From Pelagomonas calceolata (taxonomy: Eukaryota; Sar; Pelagophyceae; Pelagomonadales; Pelagomonadaceae): DNA of 64,000 nt. A model generated the notes under the pieces. That model had not been told where the DNA came from and made no database searches. It saw only the letters and a program-made list of their open reading frames with translations. The first letter of the stretch is position 1. Every line of letters starts with the position of its first letter. The DNA lies in contig CAKKNE010000002.1 of assembly GCA_918797485.1 (NCBI GenBank), positions 5,422,501 through 5,486,500 of the forward strand, in the 5' to 3' direction. Positions 1-8,607 of the stretch are shown in pieces. A program made the position numbers and the translations under genes.

Positions 1-962
1 CGACGGCCTCGTTCGCGCAGAAGTCGCGCCGCGGCGGCCGGCGGCCGGCGCCGGGCGCGCGCGCGGCCTGCGTCGATGCGTGTTGTGCGGGAGTCCTCGG
101 ACAAACAGCACGCCAGACCAGTGGGCTCAGCCACTGCGACAGAAGGACGAAGACAAAAACTAACAGGACGCAGGAAACAGACCCCGACGGCGAACTCGAC
201 GGTCGCGTCAGCATTTGTGCTGCCGCCGGCGACGGCGCGCCCGCGGACGACGTACCGCTCGACCGGCCCGACGCCCGGCGCGGGCGGCGGCGGCCGCCAG
301 CGGACCTCCACCACCCTCTCGCGCGCGTCGCCCTCGACGTACTCGGACAGCTTCGCCTCCACCCTCAACGGCGACCGCGGCAACAATTTGGGCGGCGCGG
401 CGAGGAGCTCGCGCATGGCCTCGCGCTCGGCGGCCGTGTGCCGGCCCGGCGGCGCCTCGACCTCCGTTGGGGCGGCGGCCCCCGCGCGCAGCAGCAGGCG
501 CGCGCTCGCGGCGTCTCCACACAACACCGCGCCGGCGAGCGGCGCCGGCCTTTCGTCGCCCGTCGCCGGCTCGGCCCCGGCCGCGAGCAGCAGCTCGACG
601 CACCGCGCGAAGCCACCGGGCGCGTCGGGCTCGGGCCGCCTTCTATACGCCTGCGCCGCGCCCGGCCCACCCGCCAAAGCGCAGCCCGCGGCGAGATGAA
701 GTAAACTCCAGCCCATGTGATGCAGCCGCGACGTCGCCGCCGGGTCGCCTCCATTTTCAAGGTAGGCCGCGAGCGCGCGCGCGTCGCCGTGCTCCGCCGC
801 CTCGAGCGCGTCCTGCGTCGACGGCGCGATCCGCCGCGGCGGCGCGGTTGGTGGAGGCTCCTCCGTCGTCGCGGACGCGCGCATGCGTTGCGCGTCGGGC
901 GACGCGTTGTCGCGGAGCCGGTCCGGTGGGGTTTCGTCGATGAGCTCGCTGAGGGATTGCAT
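1..962 (-). CDS. Ankyrin-repeat protein, partial (runs off left edge)
   Basis: The minus-strand frame opening at the ATG at 962-960 is uninterrupted to the window edge, so the gene is incomplete at its 3' end. The N-terminus is MQSLSELIDETPPDRL, followed by ankyrin-type helices: DALEAAEHGDARALAAYLENG, GWSLLHLAAG, CVELLLAAGAEPATGDE and ASARLLLRAGAAAPTE. Ankyrin repeats mediate protein-protein contacts and no catalytic domain is visible. From about 182 down to 68 the composition becomes T-rich and is bounded by GT and a CGACGCAG acceptor, so I infer an intron there; the frame also stays open without splicing. A second exon would begin at 67 and leave the window. The start is the first ATG after the promoter-proximal AT-rich stretch. 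Partner and role are unknown. Confidence 0.7.
   Translation of the reverse strand, partial: MQSLSELIDETPPDRLRDNASPDAQRMRASATTEEPPPTAPPRRIAPSTQDALEAAEHGDARALAAYLENGGDPAATSRLHHMGWSLLHLAAGCALAGGPGAAQAYRRRPEPDAPGGFARCVELLLAAGAEPATGDERPAPLAGAVLCGDAASARLLLRAGAAAPTEVEAPPGRHTAAEREAMRELLAAPPKLLPRSPLRVEAKLSEYVEGDARERVVEVRWRPPPPAPGVGPVERYVVRGRAVAGGSTNADATVEFAVGVCFLRPVSFCLRPSVAVAEPTGLACCLSEDSRTTRIDAGRARARRRPPAAAARLLRERGR
68..182 (-). other. Probable intron (introner-like acceptor) in the partial ankyrin gene
   Basis: On the gene strand the segment starts GTCTGTTTCCTGCG and ends CGCATCGACGCAG, about 115 nt, phase 0 on the exon-1 side. The acceptor-proximal GCATCGACGCAG resembles the end of other introner-like introns in this window (CGCAG acceptors after a CATCGACGC core). 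The interior is T-rich compared with the flanking GC-rich coding sequence. Confidence 0.45.
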
Positions 963-1178
963 GGCTGCTTATTTTTGACGATGTCGAGCTAGAGTATCAC
1001 CGCCCGACGGCTTATTATTTGATAGCCCTGGACCAGGGCAGCAGTGAGTGGGCAGTAGAGCTATTTCGACCGCGTAAAAATTGCCGTAGGGCTCGTGTCG
1101 CGTTGTGAAGAGCTCCAGAACGCACGCGTATCAACCCTTATGGCTGGGGGCCGACAAAAGCTGTTGGCGCAGGCACTA

Positions 1179-1200
1179 GCTAGCGGCAGTAAGATACTAG
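1179..1200 (+). promoter_or_regulatory. Recurrent intergenic motif, copy 1
   Basis: The segment reads GCTAGCGGCAG then TAAGATACTAG, a copy of the window-wide element GCTAGCG..CTGTAA..GACACTAGC. It lies 98 bp upstream of the ATG at 1298 in the same orientation. It sits in the 335-bp gap 963-1297, where I see nothing else beyond AT-rich sequence near the divergent ankyrin gene start. Confidence 0.6.
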
Positions 1201-1297
1201 CCAGCAAAGTGCACTGACTTTTGCTGAAATACAGCGCTAACTGGCCCCCTACAGACCTATATTTGTTGCTCAGACCTAGAACTGCGCCCAGGAAGTA

Positions 1298-3370
1298 ATG
1301 GACCGCGACGGCGCCCTGCTGGGGACGCTCCGAGAGCTGCTTGAGCAGCTCTTGCCCCCGAACGAACCGGACGCACCGACAGCGGACGAGCCGCGGGAGG
1401 AGGAAGACACCCCGCCGCCGGCTGAGGAAGACGCGGCCTCGGACACGGACAGCGTGCCGGACCTGGCCTCGGCCTCGTCGTCGTCGGACTCCGACGAAGG
1501 GCTGCCCCCTGCGCGTCGCCGGCCGCGCATGCCGGCGCTCGCGCCCGCGTCGTCGTCGGATTCGGAATCGGACGGCGACGCGCCGGAACTCGCCTCGGCG
1601 TCGTCGTCGGACGACGAGGCGGAGGCGCCGCCGCCTGCTGCGCAGCGCGCGGGCCCGCGCGTCGTACGCGTCGGCCGCCACGTGCTCGTCGTGGGCGGCG
1701 GCCCGGGCGAGGGTCGCCCGGATTTGGGGGACCGACCGGCCCGCGTGCGTACCGCGTTGGCGCTGATCCGCCACGTGATGCTCGCGAGCCGCGGCAGCGA
1801 CAGCCACGTGGACATGGCGGACACGCTGGCGCGGGATGGCGCCGCTAGATCACAGCACGTCGTCGCCGCGTTCCGCGCCATCGACCGTGCGCAGTTCCTG
1901 CCCGCGGACGCGCGCGCCGACGCGTACATCGACTCGCCCGCGAGAAGTGGCGTGTTTCACCAGTCTTCGCCGTCGATCTATGCTGCAGCGCTTGAAGCGC
2001 TCGACCTCGGCGGCGCCCGGCGCCGGAGCTTCCTCAACATCGGCTCCGGCACGGGCTACTTCTCGGCGCTCTGCGCCGCGGCCGCGGCCGCGGCCGGCGG
2101 CGAGCTGTCGCCGCACGTCGGAGTCGAGCGGCACGCGGAGCTGGTGGACTGGGCGCGCACGCGCACGACCACCGACCCGGCCGCGCGCATCCGCGCCGAG
2201 CTCGTTGCGTTTTCCAGTAGCTCGCTGGCAGATCACCTTGCGGACATCGCGCCCTACGCCGCGGCGCGCGGCGCGTCGAGCCTCGCCGAGCTCGCGGCGC
2301 TGCCCGCCGACACGCTGGACGACATGATTGCGAGCGCCGGGTGGAGTATTCTGAAGGCGGCAACCTTCCGGCGGCACCTGGCGCGCTACAACGACGAACA
2401 CGCTGGGCGCACCTGGCTACCGCCGCACGCGCCCGACGTCTTCTACGACGTGGGCGACGTCTTCGACGTCGTCGAGGCGCTGCGCGACGCGCACTCGCCG
2501 CTGCGGGGCCGCTTCGACCGCGTGTACGTGGGCGCCGGCGTCGACCGGTCTTCCTGCCGCGTGCTGCTCCGGCTCCTGGCGCCGGACGGCCTGCTCGTCG
2601 CGCCGCGCGACGACCGCCACGGCGAGGCGCAGCGGCTCGTGACCGCGGTCCGGCGCGGCGCCGGCGACGCGTACGCGATCACGGCGGGCGCGCGCGTCGC
2701 CTTCGCGTCGCTCGTGCGTCCGAGCGGCGGCGGCGTGGCGTCGCGCGCGCCGGCGCTGGCCGGGCCCGTCTGGGGCGAGGCGCGGCCCGGCGCATTTCCG
2801 CCGGCGTTCCGGGCCGCCGCCGCGACGCTCGCGCGCGGCGTCGCGCGGGGCGGCGGCGGCGCCGCGAGCGTGCCGTGGCACGTGTGGCGCGCGAAGATCC
2901 TCCCGTTCGTCCCGGCGCATTGGTTCGAGCGCGCGCGCGGCGACGATCTCGGCCCGCGGGCGTGCGCCCAGTGCGGCCTGCCGGCGCACGCGAGGTGCTC
3001 CTGCGGCGCCGTAGCGTTCTGCGGGCGGGACTGCCAGCGCGCGGGGTTCGACGCTCATGCTGCTGCCTGCACGGCGCGGCCCGCCGCCGGCAACGACGCC
3101 GGCGACGCTTCGGACGACGGGGACGAGCTCGGCGCGCTCTCGAGGCGGCTCCGAGCGGCCGTTCGCGCGGCCGAGGCGGCCGTCGCGGGCGAGGAGGCGG
3201 GACCGGCACCGGACGATAACCGCGCGGAGGCGCGGGCTCGCCGCGCGCGCTACCACTCCTGGTGGTGGGACGACGACGGTGCTGCTGACGACGAGGACGA
3301 CGGCGTCGGCGCTGCCGCCGAGGACGACGGCGCTTCTGCCGCTTCCTCCTCGGACGATGAAGACGGCTAA
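1298..3370 (+). CDS. PIMT-like methyltransferase fused to a MYND zinc finger
   Basis: 690 residues. Residues 1-120 are an acidic Ser/Asp/Glu-rich tail. From about 172 the sequence follows protein-L-isoaspartate O-methyltransferases: TLARDGAARSQHVVAAFRAI, then FLPADARADAYIDSP, then SAM-binding motif I FLNIGSGTGYFSAL near residue 245. The fold continues after an insertion to DRVYVGAGVDRSS and LLRLLAPDGLLVAPRDD. Residues about 556-591 are a MYND-type zinc finger (CAQCGLPAHARCSCGAVAFC..CQRAGFDAHAAAC), and an acidic C-terminus follows. In known PIMTs the domain repairs isoaspartate residues; the MYND finger suggests recruitment to protein partners, which is inference. The ATG follows the 1179-1200 motif. 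The stop is 38 bp from that of the convergent chorismate mutase gene. Confidence 0.75.
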   Translation: MDRDGALLGTLRELLEQLLPPNEPDAPTADEPREEEDTPPPAEEDAASDTDSVPDLASASSSSDSDEGLPPARRRPRMPALAPASSSDSESDGDAPELASASSSDDEAEAPPPAAQRAGPRVVRVGRHVLVVGGGPGEGRPDLGDRPARVRTALALIRHVMLASRGSDSHVDMADTLARDGAARSQHVVAAFRAIDRAQFLPADARADAYIDSPARSGVFHQSSPSIYAAALEALDLGGARRRSFLNIGSGTGYFSALCAAAAAAAGGELSPHVGVERHAELVDWARTRTTTDPAARIRAELVAFSSSSLADHLADIAPYAAARGASSLAELAALPADTLDDMIASAGWSILKAATFRRHLARYNDEHAGRTWLPPHAPDVFYDVGDVFDVVEALRDAHSPLRGRFDRVYVGAGVDRSSCRVLLRLLAPDGLLVAPRDDRHGEAQRLVTAVRRGAGDAYAITAGARVAFASLVRPSGGGVASRAPALAGPVWGEARPGAFPPAFRAAAATLARGVARGGGGAASVPWHVWRAKILPFVPAHWFERARGDDLGPRACAQCGLPAHARCSCGAVAFCGRDCQRAGFDAHAAACTARPAAGNDAGDASDDGDELGALSRRLRAAVRAAEAAVAGEEAGPAPDDNRAEARARRARYHSWWWDDDGAADDEDDGVGAAAEDDGASAASSSDDEDG

Positions 3371-3408
3371 GAAACTCCTACGTTATTGTCTTTACGCCGG
3401 CGAGGGGG

Positions 3409-4374
3409 TCAGTAGCCCAGCACCTGCTGCTCCTCCGTATCACCTAAAGCGAACGCCCTCAGATAAGGCGGCCAGTCCTCGGGAGCTTGCGGCACCTTGT
3501 CCGCGTGGCCGAGGCGCCTCAACAGATAAGTCACCTGGACCTGTTTCGTGAGAGGAATGATCATCGCCCGATACAAATTCGCAACCAAAGCGGGATCCAC
3601 CTTGTAGCCGGGCTTGTTGCCCGACAACGCATCTTGCCCAAACACCACGGCCTTGGTCATCGCTCGACGGACTACAGTGTCCTCGACGGGCACGTTTTCC
3701 AGTAAGGAGTGGATGCCCGCCACATCACCGGCGGCAGCGAGCTCCCGGAAGGCGCCTTCATCTTTCTGCGCCTTCGCCTCCGCCACAAATTTCCCATAGT
3801 GGACCCTTCGCGATAGAGCCTGCAATACCGCGATGTCCGCCAAAGCCGACGACCCGTGCTGGGCGTCGTCTCCGTCAGAACAGGTCCGAGGGACCACATG
3901 GTCCAAATAAGCTTGCAGGATTTGGGGGTTGATGTTTTGGTGATCATCAACCAACACTGGCGGATAATCAAGTTCTTGCAAAGCTGGTCGTGCTATATCT
4001 TCCGGAAAGAAAGCGTGCTCCTCGGGGCTCAGATATCTCCGAGCCCGCGCGTGGACCTGCTCCGTTTCGAACAGCATCGCTTCTAGGAATGAGACTTTTC
4101 TCCCTTGGAGTTTCGGGTGCAGGCGGTCTTTGTTCACATCTGTTGCGTACGCGTCGCGGTCGTAGATCTCCGCGTTCCTCGCGTATTGCGCTCTTTCTAT
4201 TAATGCGAAGATGATGGTCTCCTCCTGCCTGATTAATGAATCGCGGACACCATCTAAACTAAAGCCGGCGTCGCCCGTGGCTCGTCTGGCGGTCCAAGGG
4301 TTCGTTCTCGGCCGCGGCGCGACGAGGCCCGTTACGGACGCGCCGACGAGTAGCAGGGCGCCCGCGTGCCGCAT
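3409..4374 (-). CDS. Chorismate mutase, plastid-targeted (plant/fungal AroQ type)
   Basis: Converts chorismate to prephenate, the branch point to phenylalanine and tyrosine, presumably in the plastid. 321 residues from the chosen ATG. The leader MRHAGALLLVGASVTGLVAP is a signal peptide followed by a basic stretch, as expected for import into a complex plastid. Mature features match eukaryotic all-helical chorismate mutases: LDGVRDSLIRQEETIIFALIERAQ with the catalytic helix, FFPEDIARPALQELDYPPVL, and the C-terminal VDPALVANLYRAMIIPLTKQVQ helix. An upstream in-frame ATG at 4587 would add 71 residues without a targeting signal, so 4374 is preferred. A weak copy of the promoter motif (CACACTAGCG) lies near 4584-4595. 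Confidence 0.88.
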   Translation of the reverse strand: MRHAGALLLVGASVTGLVAPRPRTNPWTARRATGDAGFSLDGVRDSLIRQEETIIFALIERAQYARNAEIYDRDAYATDVNKDRLHPKLQGRKVSFLEAMLFETEQVHARARRYLSPEEHAFFPEDIARPALQELDYPPVLVDDHQNINPQILQAYLDHVVPRTCSDGDDAQHGSSALADIAVLQALSRRVHYGKFVAEAKAQKDEGAFRELAAAGDVAGIHSLLENVPVEDTVVRRAMTKAVVFGQDALSGNKPGYKVDPALVANLYRAMIIPLTKQVQVTYLLRRLGHADKVPQAPEDWPPYLRAFALGDTEEQQVLGY

Positions 4375-5139
4375 CTCGATCGCTGCCGATCCGGTTGCAG
4401 CCTGCTGCAGCTTGGTGCAGCGCTGTAAGCGCAGTGCCACTGGTTGCGTGCCACGGCCAAGGTGTGCGACGGCGACGGATCGATTCGTGCAAGGCTGCAA
4501 GACAGCGTTGTGCTGCGTTGCACAAGTAGGAGAGTTGCGGCAGGCTCGCAAAAGCTGCTCGACAAAAGCTCGAGTACCTAGGTTCACACACTAGCGAAAA
4601 AAAAGGTACCTCTACCTTGGCCTGCGCCGATGCATGACGCCGGAGCAGGGCTTTGGCCCGCAACTATGGCCATCGGGTACGCGGGCAACCGCGGAGATGG
4701 ACCGCGGCGTCGACGGCGCCGGGGCGGCGCACGTCTGCCGGCGCGTGGCCGTCGGCCGCGCGGCGCACGCCTCGGCGTCGATCGAAGAACGCCGGGACCG
4801 CTAGTCGCCGTCGTCTTGCAAAGCCTCGGACGCGCGTCGCGGCGGAGACGCGCGAACAGGACACGTCGACCGCGACGGACGGCTCGGAGCCGCTCCGGGT
4901 CGGCGCGGACCCCGTGGACCGATCCGGGACACGATCCCGAAATCCCCCGCGAGTCCAACGGGCCTCCCAGTTGGAGACGACGCGGCGCTGTGGTGCTTCG
5001 TCTCTCTCCGCCGAGCGGCGACGACGCGCCACGAAAACCAAAGCGCCAGGCGTCGAGGCGGTCGAGGCAGCCCCCGGACCACGTCGACACGGTCGGGCAG
5101 CGGAGGCGCTACACATCGCGCAGCACAGCATAGCACACG
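4375..5139. other. Gap without a clear gene
   Basis: Between the chorismate mutase start and the next plus-strand gene. The longest protein-like reading I favour is a 56-codon plus-strand frame at 4634-4804 (begins MTPEQGFGPQLWPSG, ends SIEERRDR), but nothing supports its expression. 4860-5110 is GC-rich with no domain-like translation in any frame. A weak promoter-motif half (CACACTAGCG) lies at 4584-4595. Confidence 0.4.
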
Positions 5140-6894
5140 ATGCCCGCGGCGCCGGGCAGCCCCCACAGCCCGGGCAGCCCGAGCAAAGCGCGAGGCCTGA
5201 AGGTCAAGGCCGTGATCAAGTTCGGTGATAGAACGTCGACGCTGACGATACCCTGTGGCGATGGCAAACGAACCGTAAGGTGGTTGGGCGTAGTAGCAGC
5301 ACAACGCTTCGTGCTCGACGGCGCGGCGAAAGGTAAAGTCCGGTCGAGGGAACGGGGCCACACCATGAGCAAAGCGCAAATACTCCCGCGGAACGTCTCC
5401 ACAAGTTCAGAGGCCTTCGCGCATCCGGACGCGCTGGTCAAGGACATTTGCGTTGACGGCGACGAGGTCTTCGTGGAGCTCGATTCCAAGGTTGTGATGG
5501 ACGCGGCCATGCGACCGATTCGGAGTAATTGGCAGGTCGTCGCGTTCCAGCGCAACAACGAAGATGGTCGAAGGCGAGCCTTAGCGGATGAGTTTTCGAA
5601 GCGAGAGCAGAAGAAGAGTGAGGCGTTGATGCGGGAGGCCACGGCACGAGGCTTGGTGGAGGACGCGAAGGGCGACAAGATGCGGAATCTCATCCATCCC
5701 CAACTGTTACAGACGCAGCATTTGGGTCTGGCGGTCGAGCAGCAGTGGGGCGAGATGGACCGCAACGGCTTGATGGGGCGCTGGATCCGCCAGGGCAAGG
5801 ACCAAGAGCGCGTGAAGAGGTGCCTCGCGAAGCACTACCTGCAGCTTTGTGAGCTATTTAAATTCTACGGCGCGTCGGTCGGCATGGCCGATCAACACTT
5901 AGTGGAGTTCGTGGAGTTCTCGGCGTTTGCGCGCGATGCCGGAGTGTACGGCGGCGCGCGGTCGCCCATCGACCATGCCTTGCTGACGGAGTGCTTCGCC
6001 GAGGCGTGTGAAATACCAGTCACCAATGTCGTGGAAGCACACATGGCTTTACCTCAATTCTTATCGGCCGTGATTTGGTTGGCCGAAGTCGTAAAACATT
6101 CGGGGCACACCGGTTCGCATCAGCGCGAGGAGTTGCAAGCCCTGACGGAGACGGCGAATCGGCAGCGGTCCCTGGCCATGCGGCGGGCCGTTGGAGGTGC
6201 TGGTGTGGGCGAGAAGCTTGAGAGGTTCCTCCATGAGGAGATTGATTCGTGTGTGCACAAACGCGCGACGCAGCTCATCGGCTTGGTGGCCAAACAGCAT
6301 TTAGGAGAACAAAGAGTCCTGGCGCGGTTCTGGGAAAGGCACCATGAACTGCGGGCTATTTATGCGACGTATGCTGCGGAAGCTGCTGATTGGGACCCGC
6401 GGGACTGCACGACGCATCGCCTATCGTTTGCGAATTTTCAACTGTTGGTGGAGGATTCTGGTTTGCTAGAGTCGTCCGGTCCGAAGGATGAGCTAACCAG
6501 AAGGGAGGTGCGCCGGGCCTTCGCGGGCGCTCGCACGGAAGTGGATCATGAAAGCGACCACCCGCTGCAGCCGAAGAAGGCGCCACAACCGAAGAAGAAG
6601 CCATCTTCTCTGGACGGCCGCGGCTCGATGGGCTCGCGCGGCTCGAAGAAGTCGCGCGGCTCTTTGACGAAGGCCTCGTCCGGCCGGAGGTCTAGAGATG
6701 AACCCCCAGTGGACGACTCGGAGATGCTCTCCTACGCCGAGTTCTGCGAGGCCGTGCTCCGATTGGCCATGCTCAAGTGGGAGGACGCCGGCCACGCGCT
6801 CGACGACTCCGTCTCGAAGGTTAGGGATGCGATCGCCCAGATTTGCCAACGGTGCACGAACGCCGCGTCTCCCACCAAACGCGGCCGCAAGTAG
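5140..6894 (+). CDS. Conserved helical protein with ubiquitin-like N-terminus, possibly axonemal
   Basis: 584 residues, single exon, no recognised enzyme motif. Residues about 18-120 look like a ubiquitin-like fold (LKVKAVIKFGDRTSTLTIPC, TVRWLGVVAAQRF, DALVKDICVDGDEVFVELD). After a charged helical linker comes LVEFVEFSAFARDAGVYG..LPQFLSAVIWLAEVVK, resembling a module in the protein at 31185 (SFFEVVCFARDFDIVPK..FDLEEFNMLLVRIALVAF). A second pair of EF-hand-like helices (SFANFQLLVEDSGLL and LSYAEFCEAVLRLAML) lacks calcium-binding loops. A basic Ser-rich linker (GSRGSKKSRGS) separates them. The shared module and neighbouring basal-body genes suggest a flagellar role, but this is inference. The start is the first ATG after an upstream stop. 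Confidence 0.6.
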   Translation: MPAAPGSPHSPGSPSKARGLKVKAVIKFGDRTSTLTIPCGDGKRTVRWLGVVAAQRFVLDGAAKGKVRSRERGHTMSKAQILPRNVSTSSEAFAHPDALVKDICVDGDEVFVELDSKVVMDAAMRPIRSNWQVVAFQRNNEDGRRRALADEFSKREQKKSEALMREATARGLVEDAKGDKMRNLIHPQLLQTQHLGLAVEQQWGEMDRNGLMGRWIRQGKDQERVKRCLAKHYLQLCELFKFYGASVGMADQHLVEFVEFSAFARDAGVYGGARSPIDHALLTECFAEACEIPVTNVVEAHMALPQFLSAVIWLAEVVKHSGHTGSHQREELQALTETANRQRSLAMRRAVGGAGVGEKLERFLHEEIDSCVHKRATQLIGLVAKQHLGEQRVLARFWERHHELRAIYATYAAEAADWDPRDCTTHRLSFANFQLLVEDSGLLESSGPKDELTRREVRRAFAGARTEVDHESDHPLQPKKAPQPKKKPSSLDGRGSMGSRGSKKSRGSLTKASSGRRSRDEPPVDDSEMLSYAEFCEAVLRLAMLKWEDAGHALDDSVSKVRDAIAQICQRCTNAASPTKRGRK

Positions 6895-6931
6895 TAGTGG
6901 CTCCCCCCTCTGAGTAAGACTGATGACACAT

Positions 6932-8032
6932 TTATGACACGGCGCTCAACGCGAGCCCCGCCGCGATGAGCGCGAAACTCACCAACTTCGTCCACACGTC
7001 CGTCACGGCCCGCCCGAAGCCGCAGAATGCGCGTAGTGATACGGCAAATAATAAGTTGAGGAGCTGCTGCACGCCGCCCTCGGCCGCATTGACGACCGCC
7101 GGCTCGTGAAAAGAAGCGTAGCTCAACATCACCACGGCCACGCCGATCACCGATAGACACTCTCCCAAAAACGCGATCAGCACGTAGCGCCTCCCACACC
7201 GTCGCACCCGTCGGATGTGGGAGAAGGACGGTATGAACAGTATAGCTACCAGGCAACCCAGCGCGTTGCCCGCCCGCGACGCGACGAAGAAGCGTAGGAC
7301 AGAAGCTGCCTGGTCCTCCCTCTTGAACGTACAAGCATGTAATAACGCGTTGTAGACACATATCAACAGCTCGCCGATGACGCAGCACGCGACGGCCTCC
7401 TGTTTGTAGAACGAACAGGTCCCGAACTTCCGCACGTCACCTTTGGCCGCCGGCAAAAAGCCACCGACGAAGATCAAAAAGATCGCGGCGAAATGGAACG
7501 GGTGCATCGCCGCCGTCGCGACGTAGAAATCAGTAGGCATTACTTCATCCATGGAACCACCTGCTGATGAGACCATCACTGCGGCCACGGGCTGGATGAC
7601 TCGTACTAATGTCATCCAGACCGCGCTTAGCTGTAAGAGTGGCGTGATGACCGTCGAGGAAGCCGTCCGAAATGCTCGGAGCTCCACGGCGTACGCGCAA
7701 AAGTGCACGGCGCCCGCGGCCATGGCGACGGCCGTGTCGCGATCAAAGGTCTGCGTTGCGCCCTTGCTTTTGAGCTGATACATGAAGAGAGCGCTACCGG
7801 CGGCGGCCGCTACTGACGCGGAAACGACGGCGTTCTGCTCGGGCGTGAGTTGCTCGTCGCCTTTGTCGGCCTCTCTCGTCGACATCTGGGGCGAGCGTCT
7901 TTCTTTATCGTCCGGGGGTGGTGGCGCGTCGTCGTCGTCGCCGCCGGCGATGGCATAGTCGCAGCAGACGTCGGAGAGGGCCCAGCAGCTCGTGGCCGCC
8001 AGCGTCGGGACGAGCCAGTGGACGTCCTCCAT
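6932..8032 (-). CDS. Multi-pass DMT/EamA-like membrane transporter
   Basis: 366 residues from the ATG at 8032 (MEDVHWLVPTLAATSCWALSDVCCDY), chosen because the hydrophobic first helix follows directly. An acidic, proline-rich loop (GGDDDDAPPPPDDKER) follows helix 1. About nine further hydrophobic segments alternate with short loops, for example AVVSASVAAAAGSALFMYQL, ASSTVITPLLQLSAVWMTLV, FHFAAIFLIFVGGFLPA and YVLIAFLGECLSVIGVAVVM. The early SCWALSDV segment and paired-helix layout are typical of drug/metabolite transporters. Substrate and membrane cannot be read from sequence. The gene is convergent with its 5140 neighbour, with 37 bp between stops. Confidence 0.65.
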   Translation of the reverse strand: MEDVHWLVPTLAATSCWALSDVCCDYAIAGGDDDDAPPPPDDKERRSPQMSTREADKGDEQLTPEQNAVVSASVAAAAGSALFMYQLKSKGATQTFDRDTAVAMAAGAVHFCAYAVELRAFRTASSTVITPLLQLSAVWMTLVRVIQPVAAVMVSSAGGSMDEVMPTDFYVATAAMHPFHFAAIFLIFVGGFLPAAKGDVRKFGTCSFYKQEAVACCVIGELLICVYNALLHACTFKREDQAASVLRFFVASRAGNALGCLVAILFIPSFSHIRRVRRCGRRYVLIAFLGECLSVIGVAVVMLSYASFHEPAVVNAAEGGVQQLLNLLFAVSLRAFCGFGRAVTDVWTKLVSFALIAAGLALSAVS

Positions 8033-8607
8033 GGTCGGCTCTGAGTTTTGTCGAGCGACGCGTGCTGCGTGGCGATGGGCGCGGCTCCGTGCGAGCACTG
8101 GCGCGGATCACGCAGCGGATTTGGGACCGATGTCTACGGCTGCCGCATCACCAAAAGATGTGACGCTTTTTACTACACGGCCCGGTTGCAGCTCGGGCGC
8201 GGTTTTCCTTGGCTTGGCAGTTCAGCGCCAAAAAATACTGATGCGAGTGTGGCGTAGCTATTGCGACAGCGCTAGAATTAATTGGCCTCTCGATGCGCTT
8301 TTTTTGGCTGCGACACGCTAGATGGAGACACTAGACTCGATGCTGACAGACGTCTACCGTCGACGAGCCCCACGCCGAGTACCTACGAGGACGTCTACGA
8401 GCCCAATTCGCACCGGGGCCGGCGGTGCGACCGTGGGCCAACGCGGAGCAGCGGCCGCTGCCCATTGGGGGCCGAGCGACGGGCGCCGCGACGGGCCGTA
8501 GTCCTGGAAACGCCGCGCGCCGGCGCTACAAACTACGGACGTCGTGAGCCGCTCCTACCGGCCGAGAAGTAGGGGCTGCCCCAGCCTTGGGCAGCCCAAA
8601 CAGCAGC
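8033..8607. other. Divergent gap between transporter and giant protein
   Basis: Holds the promoters of two divergent genes. Short translations at 8282-8572 look weakly protein-like in two frames but none has a convincing start and stop, so no gene is called. Degenerate motif pieces occur (CGACACGCTAGATGG near 8312 and GAGACACTAGAC near 8323). Confidence 0.4.

Noticed and set aside
4634-4804. 56-codon frame in the gap before the gene at 5140
   Set aside because: Short, no domain, no promoter motif nearby, and other frames of similar length exist by chance in GC-rich sequence.
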